Assembly: GCF_000411555.1 (NCBI RefSeq)
Contig: NZ_KE150487.1
Location: 217,557-281,556, forward strand
DNA from: Atopobium sp. oral taxon 199 str. F0494
GTDB lineage: Bacteria; Actinomycetota; Coriobacteriia; Coriobacteriales; Atopobiaceae
Length of the DNA stretch: 64,000 nucleotides
Direction: 5' to 3'
The first letter of the stretch is position 1. Every line of letters begins with the position of its first letter. Made by a program: the position numbers and the translations under genes. Of this stretch, positions 8,251 through 18,066 are shown piece after piece. The notes under the pieces were generated by a model that worked only from the letters and a program-made list of their open reading frames with translations, was not told the origin of the DNA and did no database searches.

Positions 8251-9315
8251 CTACACATTAAAGCGGAAATGCATGACATCGCCATCTTGGACGACGTACT
8301 CTTTGCCCTCCATGCGAAGCTTGCCGGCGGCCTTGCATCCCGCCTCTCCGCCAAGCTCAACATAGTCCTCATAGCTTGCAACCTCGGCTTTGATAAAACC
8401 GCGCTCAAAGTCTGAATGGATGACGCCCGCCGCCTCAGGTGCTTTCGCGCCGATGTGCACGGTCCACGCCTTGACTTCCATTTCGCCGGCAGTAAAGTAG
8501 CTCTGAAGACCCAGCAGCTTATAGGCTGCCTGAACAAGCGTTGCAAGACCTGAGCGTTCAAGGCCGAGAGATTCCAGGTACTCGGCGGCTTCCTCAGGGT
8601 CAAGATCTGCAAGCTCCGCTTCAACCTCAGCGCATACGGGGATTGCCTCCACGCCGTTCACAAATGGCGCCGGCTCTGACAGCGCATCCTCATCCACATT
8701 TACCACATAGAGGATAGGCTTCATAGTGAGCAAAAAGAGGTCGTGAGCAGCAGCGCGTTCATCGTCGGTCATATCCATGTCGGCAGCGCGCCTGCCCTCG
8801 TTCAGCCACTCTTGCAGACGTTTTGCCACCATAAGTCTAGGCTGGAGGTCCTTATCGCGTCTGACCTCCTTTTCCAACTTAGGAAGCGCTCGCTCAAGAG
8901 TGCCCAGGTCGGCCAGGATAAGTTCCGTCTGGATAATATTGACGTCTTCGTCAGGATTAACGCGTCCTTCGACGTGTACTACGTCGGGGTCGGAAAAATA
9001 CCGGACAACCTCGCAGATGGCATCGGTTTGGCGGATGTTAGCGAGGAACTGGTTACCCAGGCCCTCCCCCTCATTCGCACCTTTAACCAGACCTGCAATG
9101 TCCACGAACTCAACGGTTGCAGGAACAATGCGGCCGGGGTGCACGATGTCAGCAAGCTTCTGCAGGCGAGTATCGGGCACGTCAACGATGCCCACATTGG
9201 GATCGATAGTTGCAAACGGATAATTTGCCGCAAGACCACCCTTACGGGTCAGCGCGGTAAACAGGGTAGACTTGCCTACGTTTGGCAAACCGACAATACC
9301 AATGGAAAGCGACAT
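8251..9315 (-). CDS. ychF: Redox-regulated ATPase YchF (OLA1/Obg family)
   Basis: A ribosome-associated P-loop NTPase that hydrolyses ATP rather than GTP. At 354 residues it is near the usual 360. It shows the G1 motif GIVGLPNVGKSTL, the switch region NYPFATIDPNVG, G3 DIAGLVKGA, and NVDE in place of the usual NKxD, which matches the changed base specificity of the family. The last 80 residues are the TGS domain (FTAGEMEVKAWTV to MHFRFNV). It lies 1 bp from the downstream end of the ferredoxin gene on the same strand, so the two may be cotranscribed. Confidence 0.97.
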   Translation of the reverse strand: MSLSIGIVGLPNVGKSTLFTALTRKGGLAANYPFATIDPNVGIVDVPDTRLQKLADIVHPGRIVPATVEFVDIAGLVKGANEGEGLGNQFLANIRQTDAICEVVRYFSDPDVVHVEGRVNPDEDVNIIQTELILADLGTLERALPKLEKEVRRDKDLQPRLMVAKRLQEWLNEGRRAADMDMTDDERAAAHDLFLLTMKPILYVVNVDEDALSEPAPFVNGVEAIPVCAEVEAELADLDPEEAAEYLESLGLERSGLATLVQAAYKLLGLQSYFTAGEMEVKAWTVHIGAKAPEAAGVIHSDFERGFIKAEVASYEDYVELGGEAGCKAAGKLRMEGKEYVVQDGDVMHFRFNV

Positions 9316-9316
9316 A

Positions 9317-10645
9317 TCAATCCTTATCTTCCGGGGCTTCTCTCAGGGCTTCTTCCGCAGTCTCTTGTGCAGCTTCTTCCGTCGTCTCTTCAAGCGATTC
9401 AACGAGATTGCCCAGCTGCTTTTTGCCCGTTTCAAGCATACGCCGAGCACGCTCGCGGGTGCGAATACGTATGCGCTCGGCCTCTTCCGCCTGACGGTCA
9501 TGTACCACAAGCTGCGTGATATCCATAGATTGCATGACAAGAGCGCCAGGTTCGGGACAGACGCGCACGCAAGCGTCACAGTTGGTGCAGAATTGCTGAC
9601 GAATCAGCAAATTACCGCGCTCATCGATATCGATGGCGTGCATGGTACAGGTCTTCTCGCATTCACCACACAACGTGCAGCGTGTTGAATCCCACACCGG
9701 GGCTTCAAGTTTGACGAAATCGGCCAACCCCTCATCATGTTGCAGGGCGCCCATCATGAGACGACGGTCCTGTGTCAGCATGGCCTGGCGGTTATTAGTT
9801 GTACGGATGCCGATAGACTCGTCAAGTTGATTCTGCAGCTTATCAAGGGCACGAGCATGCGTATTGATGCGGTCAGCAACGGCCTGCGCTCCCGCAAGCA
9901 ACGGTGTTGTTCGCGTCACCAGTCGTTCGGCAGCGTTGACGGAACTACTGAGGAACTGGCTGCGCTTATAGGCGCGCGTTAGGTCATGGTCGAGCGCGGA
10001 CTCGTCCGACTCAAACCCAACGGTCGCTCCCGTCCATGCTTCGGCAACGGCGATATGGTCGCAATAGGTCTGTTCACCTGTGGTCGTGCGGCACTTGTCG
10101 CACACGCCAAACGGCAGATAGACCGAAACGTTATCAAAATCAGTCAGAATAGCGAACCATGTATCTCTGGACACCATGCCCACGCACGGCAAACAGATTT
10201 CGTTGCCGAGCGGCTTGCGGCCAAGCGCACGCGTACAGGTCACATACGCCTGATTGTACGCTGAGGCCGCGCGAGCTACCTGATCGTAGAGTTTGCGTGG
10301 CGCATGGCGGCGCGTGTTGAACACTTCCATCGGGCAAACCGCATCGCACAGACCGCACTGGATACAGTGTTCGGCAATGGACACCGTCTGATTATGAATG
10401 TCAATGGCGTCCACCGGACACACGTTTTGACACCGGCGGCATACATTCGCATCACCGGAAGCGCACTGCAGACAGCGATTGGGATTTGCCCATGGCTGTT
10501 CTTTGTAATCGGCAGGATCATAGGGCTTGTTTTCAGCATTGTTGCCGCCAAGGCTTCCCATCAGCGCGTCTAAGGGATTTGAAAGCGCCTGCCAGTCGCT
10601 CTGAATGTCAATCAGATCGTCAAGAAAATCATGCTTTTCGGCCAC
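9317..10645 (-). CDS. Polyferredoxin-like protein with four 4Fe-4S motifs
   Basis: I chose the GTG at 10645 because GGAGGGGAGCGC precedes it; an upstream in-frame ATG at 10786 has no such site. The 442-residue protein has two N-terminal cysteine clusters (CLQCASGDANVCRRCQNVCP and HCIQCGLCDAVCP) and two C-terminal ones (CTLCGECEKTC and FCTNCDACVRVCP). The middle region carries scattered cysteine pairs (EICLPCVGM, GVCDKCRTTTGEQTYC) reminiscent of hydrogenase-linked electron-transfer subunits. No membrane segment is seen. The C-terminus is charged and glutamate-rich, probably coiled. Redox partner and function are unknown; an electron-carrier role follows from the clusters. Confidence 0.8.
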   Translation of the reverse strand: MAEKHDFLDDLIDIQSDWQALSNPLDALMGSLGGNNAENKPYDPADYKEQPWANPNRCLQCASGDANVCRRCQNVCPVDAIDIHNQTVSIAEHCIQCGLCDAVCPMEVFNTRRHAPRKLYDQVARAASAYNQAYVTCTRALGRKPLGNEICLPCVGMVSRDTWFAILTDFDNVSVYLPFGVCDKCRTTTGEQTYCDHIAVAEAWTGATVGFESDESALDHDLTRAYKRSQFLSSSVNAAERLVTRTTPLLAGAQAVADRINTHARALDKLQNQLDESIGIRTTNNRQAMLTQDRRLMMGALQHDEGLADFVKLEAPVWDSTRCTLCGECEKTCTMHAIDIDERGNLLIRQQFCTNCDACVRVCPEPGALVMQSMDITQLVVHDRQAEEAERIRIRTRERARRMLETGKKQLGNLVESLEETTEEAAQETAEEALREAPEDKD

Positions 10646-10918
10646 GCGCTCCCCTCCCTTCACGCCATGTTCTGCTTCAAGCCTGCCTTGAACCCGTTTC
10701 GGGCCTGTTTCGAACCTGCTCCAGGCCTGTCCGCGGTTTAGCATCATGCCCATTTTTATATCTGTCTCGTCAATACCGTGTTCCACCGTTACCGCGGTTC
10801 AATATTGTAACCAATCGCGCGGCGAGAAGCCCCTCGGACGGAGGTTCTTCTCGCTTCGAACAAAAAGCCGAGCCCATAAGGACTCGGCTTTGCAACAATC
10901 GGTCTTACCCGAACGGGT
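10646..10918. other. Gap between ferredoxin gene and groL, with an inverted GCGAGAAG pair
   Basis: Besides the groL terminator, this stretch holds GCGAGAAG at 10822-10829 and CTTCTCGC at 10847-10854, facing each other across 17 nt. The segment 10680-10740 repeats cctg- and gcctg-type words imperfectly. No additional gene is visible. Confidence 0.6.
10862..10892 (-). terminator. Rho-independent terminator of groSL
   Basis: Arms aaagccgag/ctcggcttt (10864-10872 and 10883-10891) with a 10-nt loop are followed on the minus strand by a TTTTTG tract, 27 bp past the groL stop. Confidence 0.85.
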
Positions 10919-12562
<1,644 letters not shown>

Positions 12563-12598
12563 CTATTCCTCCAAATGAATGAGTACAAGAAGTACCAA

Positions 12599-12632
12599 GC
12601 GAGAAGACCGTTACTTTTGAGGCACTTCTCGC
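12599..12632. repeat. Inverted GCGAGAAG pair between groS and groL
   Basis: GCGAGAAG (12599-12606) and CTTCTCGC (12625-12632) can pair with an 18-nt loop in the groS-groL transcript. The stem may set the GroES:GroEL ratio or protect the mRNA end. It is one of at least five such pairs in intergenic DNA of this window. Confidence 0.6.
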
Positions 12633-12650
12633 GAAATTTCTTGCGAAAGG

Positions 12651-12941
12651 TTAGTCCTCGACGATTGCGTAAATGTCATCGGCACGAAGAAGCAGAAGTT
12701 CCTCACCGTCGACCTTTACCTCGGTGCCACCAAACTTACCGTAAAAGACCTGATCGCCAACGTGAACATCAAGAGCGATGCGCTTACCATCCTGGTCATA
12801 CTTACCTGCTCCGACAGCCAGAACTTCACCGCGCTGCGGCTTTTCTTGCGCGGCCGACGCGATATACAGACCGGTGGAAGTCTTCTCCTCCTTGGGAGCT
12901 GGCTTAACCAAAACGCGATCTCCAAGCGGCTTCAATGTCAT
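12651..12941 (-). CDS. groS: Co-chaperonin GroES (Hsp10)
   Basis: The lid of the GroEL chamber. The start at 12941 (MTLKPLGDRVLVKP) is chosen for the GGAGG nine bases upstream and because it gives the standard 96 residues; a longer open frame upstream is not coding. The mobile loop is EEKTSTGLYIAS, followed by the conserved GEVLAVGAGK, GDQVFYGKFGG and the terminal LLLLRADDIYAIVED. It heads the groSL operon. No CIRCE element (TTAGCACTC-N9-GAGTGCTAA) is present in the 350 bp upstream, so HrcA control is not supported here. Confidence 0.97.
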   Translation of the reverse strand: MTLKPLGDRVLVKPAPKEEKTSTGLYIASAAQEKPQRGEVLAVGAGKYDQDGKRIALDVHVGDQVFYGKFGGTEVKVDGEELLLLRADDIYAIVED

Positions 12942-13291
12942 CGTGCAAAACCTCCTTATAAGGGCGTACGTGAACGTCTGTGTCCGTACCCATGTTGCGG
13001 CTCCTGCCTTAACGCGGACGCCGCTCTTTCCAACGCTATGAAGTATTCCCCACATTGATAGAAAAATATACGAATCAATAGCAAAAAATCTTACTAACGG
13101 CACTTAGATTTTCTATAACTTGAAAAAGAAAGCCGAACAAAGGCGGAAATTGACCGTCACGGCAGAGAACTGACACAGAAGCACGGCGATAACTTTGGTC
13201 CAACCCCGATATGATGGATGCATTGAGCGCGGGTTTTGCGTACAATTTGCATACGACAAAGTCAACAACTGTCAACAGGAATCGAGGATCT
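12942..13291. other. Divergent promoter region of groSL and xpt
   Basis: The AT-rich part is 13050-13140. An inverted repeat ATTGAT-N14-ATCAAT lies near 13055-13080 and could overlap the groS promoter, but it is weak. I looked for CIRCE, a HspR-type HAIR and a purine riboswitch aptamer and saw none. Confidence 0.35.
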
Positions 13292-13870
13292 ATGCGTGAG
13301 CTCGAAGAGAGAATCATCGCCGAAGGGATTGTCCGTGAAGGCAACGTCCTCAAAGTGGACAGCTTTTTAAATCATCAATGCGATGTCACTCTCTACCGGC
13401 ATATGGGAGACGCGTGGGTTTGCCACTTTGCAGGCAAAAAAGTTGACAAGATCCTGACAGTCGCAGCTTCCGGTATCGGAATATCCTGCGTAGCCGCGCT
13501 TTCCTTTGGCGGCGTGCCGGTCGTGTTCGCACGCAAGGCTCAGTCAATCAATCTTGACGGAGACCAGTACACCGCACGCGTCCACAGCTACACGCACGGC
13601 AACGACAATACCGTCATCATTGCAAAGCGGTTCCTGCAGCCAGGCGAACACGTCCTGCTTATCGATGATTTTCTCGCCAACGGAGCAGCGCTTGATGGAC
13701 TCATTGAGATTTGCCGACAGGCCAACGCGGTTATCGAGGGCATTGGCATAGCTGTCGAGAAGGGCTTCCAATCCGGAGGTAAGCGCATGCGTGAGGCTGG
13801 CTATGATGTATGTTCGCTGGCCGTGGTTAAGTCGATGGACGTCTCCACAGGAACGATTGAATTTGCGTAG
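13292..13870 (+). CDS. xpt: Xanthine phosphoribosyltransferase
   Basis: Salvages xanthine (and probably guanine) to the nucleotide with PRPP. The ATG at 13292 is chosen because it has GAGG four bases upstream and gives 192 residues, as in Bacillus Xpt (194); the longer frame starts in non-coding sequence. It opens [29 protein letters not shown] sequence. It carries the PRPP-binding loop [16 protein letters not shown] near residue 125, and the ends [10 protein letters not shown] and VEKGFQSGG are also family-typical. It is monocistronic. Immediately after its stop lie the damaged genes on the opposite strand. Confidence 0.93.
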   Translation: MRELEERIIAEGIVREGNVLKVDSFLNHQCDVTLYRHMGDAWVCHFAGKKVDKILTVAASGIGISCVAALSFGGVPVVFARKAQSINLDGDQYTARVHSYTHGNDNTVIIAKRFLQPGEHVLLIDDFLANGAALDGLIEICRQANAVIEGIGIAVEKGFQSGGKRMREAGYDVCSLAVVKSMDVSTGTIEFA

Positions 13871-14155
13871 AAATAACAGCCATGCCGTGAAGCACCCCAT
13901 AATCACAGGAACGATGTTGTTGATAACCAGCACCGCGATATTGAACCCCTGTGCACGCAGGGCAACCGTCCAAGTTGCCGTGAAAATGTACAGTACACCC
14001 CAGGCAACCGCCAGAACGTAATTCGTTTTCATGAACAGGGGATTTCTGAGCGCCTTATCCTCTCCGTAGTTGTACTTGACGTAGGAAGCGCACAGAGGTT
14101 GCTTCATCACGCATGAAGCAAGCCACATGAGGCCGAAGCAGAAATAGCCCGCCAC
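13871..14155 (-). pseudogene. Truncated conserved membrane protein
   Basis: From a GTG at 14155 the minus strand encodes about 95 residues with at least three hydrophobic segments (YFCFGLMWLASCVM, YVLAVAWGVLYIFTATW, IAVLVINNIVPVIMGCFTAWLLF). The open frame then runs on antisense through xpt, which cannot be its natural end, so the original C-terminus has been lost at about 13870. The family is one I cannot name with certainty; small multi-pass proteins like this often follow flavodoxin-type oxidoreductases. It starts 6 bases after the flavodoxin fragment stop, so the two were once an operon. Confidence 0.5.
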
Positions 14156-14160
14156 GGTGA

Positions 14161-14595
14161 TTACTCCGCCGTTCCCAGTATTCCACTCGACGCGTATTCA
14201 CTGCCTGCCCGCTTTACCACGCTGAGGTACTTCTCGGTACGAGCGGATAATTCGGAAACGCAGAACAGCTCTCCCTGTCCACAGAAGATCGTTTCAAAAT
14301 TGCCCTTGCCGAGAATGTGGTCGAACATGCTCGTTACGCTGTCGTAGTTGCCCTCAGACGACCAGAAGCCGCAGGTGAATACAAGTACATGCTTTCCGCC
14401 TTTGCCCTTATATCTCGAGTCGTGACTCCCGCTTCCGTAACCATCATCACGCGAACTCATGAACGGCCGGCTCATAGGAAGCTGCCGGTCAATCATGGTC
14501 TTGAGAATACCCGGCACGTTGAAGTAATAAAGCGGGAAGCTCCAGATGACAAGGTCGGCCGCCAGGAGCTTCTCAATAACACCCGCCATGTTCAT
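14161..14595 (-). pseudogene. Flavodoxin-fold NAD(P)H oxidoreductase, N-terminus missing
   Basis: The 144 residues match the C-terminal two thirds of flavodoxin-like NADPH-dependent FMN reductases: ADLVIWSFPLYYFNVPGILK, TMIDRQLPM, then HVLVFTCGFWSSEG. The FMN phosphate loop of the family (a GSPRKNGNT-type motif at the extreme N-terminus) is absent. The only start, ATG at 14595, overlaps the first codon of the plus-strand ATPase fragment. The gene has therefore been cut by a rearrangement at about 14595 and is unlikely to bind FMN normally. Confidence 0.75.
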
Positions 14596-15472
14596 GAAGG
14601 GTGTCAGCGAATCTCTCGCGGGGAGGATACGGATTTTAGAAATGCCTGCTTTGAGCCTAAGGGAGCTGACAGGTGCAGCTGGCAGTCCGCACCCCTACGT
14701 CCCCACTCCAATAAAAACACCCAGCAAGACACCTCAGACAGACATCTGGAAAATCATCCACAGAGGGTCGATGCCCGAGCTCCAAGACAGCTCAATCGAC
14801 TGGGATTCGTTCTACTCCGACTATGTAGCAGCCTATCTGGAGAGGGACGTTCGCGACCTCATCAACGTCAAAGACGAGTCAAAGTTCTATAGCTTCATGG
14901 TAGCGTGCGCCGCACGATCGGGACAGCTGCTCAACGCCTCAGACATCGGAAACACAGTCGATGCCGATCACAAGACGGTGAAGGCGTGGCTCTCCGTCCT
15001 CCAAGCATCAAACGTCATCCGCATCATAGGGCCATTTTGGCCAAACATCGGCAAGAGCCTCACCAAAACGCCTAAGCTCTACTTCATGGATACAGGTCTC
15101 GTGTGTCACCTCACAAGGTGGATGACCCCGGAGCAATTGCGCCTCGGAGCGGTAGCAGGACACGTTTTTGAGACCTTCGTTGTATCTGAGGTTCTCAAGA
15201 GCTACATGAATTCCGGCGCCAATATGCGCGACGTCTGGTTCTACCGTGACGCCAAGAAGAGAGAGATTGACCTTGTGCTCCAGGAAGGCCACATACTGCA
15301 TCCCGTTGAGATAAAGATGGCAGCGATGGTTGGAGCTGACGTTGTAAAGAGCTTCGGGAGTCTTAATAGTTTTTCGGACTACGAGGTCGGGTTCGGGCAC
15401 GTCATCTGCCAGACCGCCGAGCCATACTATGTGGCCAAAGATGTGCAGGCTGTTCCTGTCTGGACGATTTAG
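14594..15472 (+). pseudogene. DUF4143-type ATPase, N-terminal AAA domain missing
   Basis: The residues MKGVSESLAGRIRILEMPAL onward match the middle of AAA_14/DUF4143 proteins, just after the sensor region. The nuclease-like C-terminal DUF4143 half is intact (DSFYSDYVAAYLERDVRDL, YFMDTGLVCHL, GHVFETFVVSEV, REIDLVLQEG, PVEIK). The Walker A and B motifs, normally the first 120 residues, are gone. The truncation point coincides with that of the oppositely oriented flavodoxin gene, so a single deletion or inversion joined two broken genes head to head. An intrinsic terminator lies about 210 bp downstream. Confidence 0.75.
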
Positions 15473-15680
15473 AATTTGGCGAAAAGAAATCTCTTGACGC
15501 ATCAACAGCAACGGTGAGATAGTCTACCGACAGCTCTTTCAAACGGTCTCACCCGGCAAAAGATCCGTTGGGAGAATAACCCGCTTATGCTCTACGGGTC
15601 TCCCGGCAATTTGATCCAGCAGCAGTGATAAGAGGGCAGCAGATTACCCGCTAGATATTACTGAGCGAGAGAAACAACAG

Positions 15681-15708
15681 AAGCCCGGGTTACCTACCCC
15701 GGGTTTTT
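15681..15708 (+). terminator. Intrinsic terminator after the DUF4143 remnant
   Basis: CCCGGG (15684-15689) pairs with CCCGGG (15698-15703) across an 8-nt loop, flanked by aag/ttt pairs and followed by TTTTTT on the plus strand. Confidence 0.75.
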
Positions 15709-15819
15709 TGGCGCTGTCCCATAAAATGGCCACACTGTGATAGGTATCATACGCGGAGTAGCGATTGTGTATCGTTCCGGACACTCTCATGGCACCAGTG
15801 ACGGCTAAGTCAAACATTG

Positions 15820-15856
15820 TGTCGCAGTTGTAGGCTTGTACCCTACAACTGCGACA
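15820..15856. repeat. 15-bp-arm palindrome, copy A of a dispersed family
   Basis: tgtcgcagttgtagg (15820-15834) and its exact complement (15842-15856) enclose cttgtac. It is followed on the plus strand by ATGAGAAAAATTC, like a start codon placed directly after the dyad. Related dyads occur at 50534-50568, immediately upstream of an AbiEi-like gene, and at 53635-53669. Copy A may be the orphaned operator of a deleted gene of that type. Confidence 0.75.
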
Positions 15857-16036
15857 TGAGAAAAATTCTACCTCTCCAGAAGTAACGAATAGAACCATTG
15901 AACGAACTTCTTCCAAGCGCAACCGGAGAAGAAATCTCTTCTACCAGGTTACTTATTGCTGCTTTGTGACCACATATCCTATAATTACTGCTTACCATGC
16001 ACTAAAACCAAATATTTCGTTGTAGAGGAGAACCGT

Positions 16037-17932
16037 ATGCGCACCACTGCTCAACGCCTATGGCTCAGTTTATTTCTTGTATTTGCTCTATGTCTGGGAT
16101 TCATTCCCCCAAAAGTTGTTCTGGCACAACCGGCCAGCGTAACCGTTACAGACCCCAAAGCAACCGTTGACAAGACAGCAAGCGAGCTCACCAAAAATCC
16201 GCAGACCAACGATTTGGAAACAAAGGTTTCCCTTACCTTCTCCGGAACAACGGAGGATGTACCCTCAGACGTTGTTTTTGTTCTCGATAAATCGGGTGCC
16301 GCGGATGTTCTTGACGAAGCGCTCGCCTTTCTCGATGAACTCAAGCAGCAGGCAGACACCAAAGGGGTGAAAGTGCGAGTCGGCGTGGTTTTGTTTAACC
16401 GAGTCGGCAATATCAGGCTGCCTCTTACCGACATTTCTACTGGCTACGATGAAATCAAAGCCGCGATGCAATCATCAGTTCACATGGGAACTAACATGCA
16501 TGCCGGCTTGCTCGCCGGTCAGCAGATGCTGGACGAGGACACCAGCATTCCCAACAACCACAAACATATGGTGCTTATTTCCGACGGCGCTACCTACCTT
16601 TATTCAAAGAACAACGACTACACTACGTCGTATACCCGCTCATTCGGCGATCCCAAAGCGCAGACAAACCCCGCGACGGGCAACCCCTTCCTTAACGGGA
16701 GCGACAAAAAAGGCGGCATCTGGGAGTATCAATCCCGTGAGTACAACCTGAATGAAGCGATTAAGTTTTCAGCCGCTTCCGGCAACGTTACATTACTGGA
16801 AACATATCTCAACCAGAAACGCCTGCACGACGCCGAGTATGAGCAGTACGAATATGAATACAATGCCAGCTCCGCCTATCTTGGCATCGGCCGCAAGACC
16901 ACGCCCATCGAGGAAAACGCCGTGGCCAACATTGACGCGGCATGGATCCACGCCATCGATACCTTCGATAAAATCGCGGAAAAGTACCGCACCTACGTCT
17001 TCTTCAAGAACGTCGCTGATTTTGACGGATCAACGTTGCTCAAGTACATGACGCGCAACACAGGCGGCCTCTCACAGAACTTCGTACAGCTTGAGAGGGC
17101 GCTTAGCCACTCCCTTTCCGACGGCTCTTTTGTGACGGACGTTGTCGGAGACGACTTTGATTTCGTACATGATTTTTCACGTGTCACCGTAAAAGTCGGT
17201 GATAAAGAGCTTACCGGCGAGAAAATCTCTGACAATAAATACGGCTTCGGTAAGCGCGCCGACGGCACGTATCGCTACGAGCTCACCTATAGCGAAGCGG
17301 ATAAGACCCTCAAGCTTGACATTCACGAGACCATTACTGCCGATAAGCCCGCCACGCTGAGCTTCTACGAGAAGCTCAAGGATCCTCCGGTAACTCCGGG
17401 AACCTATACATATGATACAAACAAGTCAGCAACGCTTACTGTCATTAACAGCGGCGGCAACAGCTTAGGCAGATACAACTTCCCCAAACCGCAAGTCACC
17501 TATGTGGCAGTTGCGCAAGGAACGGTTACCGCTCGCTACGTCGATGAAAATGGTGCTGAAATAGCCGATTCTGTTACCACTACGGGAAATGTCGACAGCC
17601 CCTACACTACGCAGCAAAAGGATATCGACGGGTACACCTTTAAGGAAATGGCCCATGATTCCGCAGCGGCAAACGGCACCTACATTGATGGCACACTTAC
17701 GGTTACCTATGTGTACCACAAAAAGCCCACACCCAACAAACCTGACCAACCGAACAAGCCCAATCAGCCCGAAAATCCCAAGAAACCCTCTCAGCCTTCT
17801 CCCTCTAAAGGGCGCGGGGTCATACCTGGCATGGGTGACGTTGGCGCGGCGGCTGCAACAGGCGCTGTAGCATTAGGCGGCGGTCTGCTCATTCTTGACC
17901 TTCGGCGTAAGCTGAGAAATTCGCACAAGTAA
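16037..17932 (+). CDS. vWA-domain surface protein with MucBP-like repeat
   Basis: The start at 16037 has GAGGAG six bases upstream and opens a signal peptide (MRTTAQRLWLSLFLVFALCL to VVLAQ). The 631 residues contain a von Willebrand A domain (about 75-400; VVFVLDKSGAADVL, MGTNMHAGL, MVLISDGA), a beta-rich adhesin-like segment, and one MucBP/GW-like module (GTVTARYVDENGAEIADSV to VTYVYHKK). A lysine/proline spacer and a C-terminal hydrophobic helix with RRKLRN follow. The MIDAS reads DKSGA instead of DxSxS. The position of an LPXTG signal reads IPGMGD. It is probably a wall- or membrane-anchored adhesin, perhaps a pilus-tip-like protein, but no sortase or pilin is adjacent. Confidence 0.82.
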   Translation: MRTTAQRLWLSLFLVFALCLGFIPPKVVLAQPASVTVTDPKATVDKTASELTKNPQTNDLETKVSLTFSGTTEDVPSDVVFVLDKSGAADVLDEALAFLDELKQQADTKGVKVRVGVVLFNRVGNIRLPLTDISTGYDEIKAAMQSSVHMGTNMHAGLLAGQQMLDEDTSIPNNHKHMVLISDGATYLYSKNNDYTTSYTRSFGDPKAQTNPATGNPFLNGSDKKGGIWEYQSREYNLNEAIKFSAASGNVTLLETYLNQKRLHDAEYEQYEYEYNASSAYLGIGRKTTPIEENAVANIDAAWIHAIDTFDKIAEKYRTYVFFKNVADFDGSTLLKYMTRNTGGLSQNFVQLERALSHSLSDGSFVTDVVGDDFDFVHDFSRVTVKVGDKELTGEKISDNKYGFGKRADGTYRYELTYSEADKTLKLDIHETITADKPATLSFYEKLKDPPVTPGTYTYDTNKSATLTVINSGGNSLGRYNFPKPQVTYVAVAQGTVTARYVDENGAEIADSVTTTGNVDSPYTTQQKDIDGYTFKEMAHDSAAANGTYIDGTLTVTYVYHKKPTPNKPDQPNKPNQPENPKKPSQPSPSKGRGVIPGMGDVGAAAATGAVALGGGLLILDLRRKLRNSHK

Positions 17933-17990
17933 CCAAAGTAACCGAAGTAACCAAAATAACCGCTGCAAATAATCGCACATACTCATTGCG

Positions 17991-18022
17991 AAAAGCCCGG
18001 ATCCTTACGAGTCCGGGCTTTT
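17991..18022. terminator. Bidirectional terminator between vWA gene and nadE
   Basis: aaaagcccgga (17991-18001) and tccgggctttt (18012-18022) form an 11-bp stem with A- and T-runs on both sides, serving the convergent genes. Confidence 0.85.
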
Positions 18023-18066
18023 ACTCTTGCCATTTTCGCTACTCTTTGTTGCTCTGTACTGTCGTG

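Larger units (their letters stand above)
15473..16036. other. Gene-poor stretch after the rearrangement scar
   Basis: It holds a terminator, a long palindrome (listed separately) and a short open stretch at about 15513-15630 on the plus strand that ends PLMLYGSPGNLIQQQ-stop without a start; that may be another gene-end remnant. A minus-strand frame at 15644-15922 runs through both hairpins and is not credible. Confidence 0.4.

Noticed and set aside
13100..13291. Purine riboswitch upstream of xpt
   Set aside because: No three-way junction pattern or conserved aptamer core is visible in the leader.
13544..14155. Membrane protein read as a full 203-residue gene
   Set aside because: Its last 108 residues are antisense to xpt and lose the membrane-protein pattern exactly at the xpt stop. 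It is treated as a truncated remnant.
15644..15922. 92-codon minus-strand open frame
   Set aside because: It runs through a perfect palindrome and an intrinsic terminator, lacks a ribosome site and has an unprotein-like composition.
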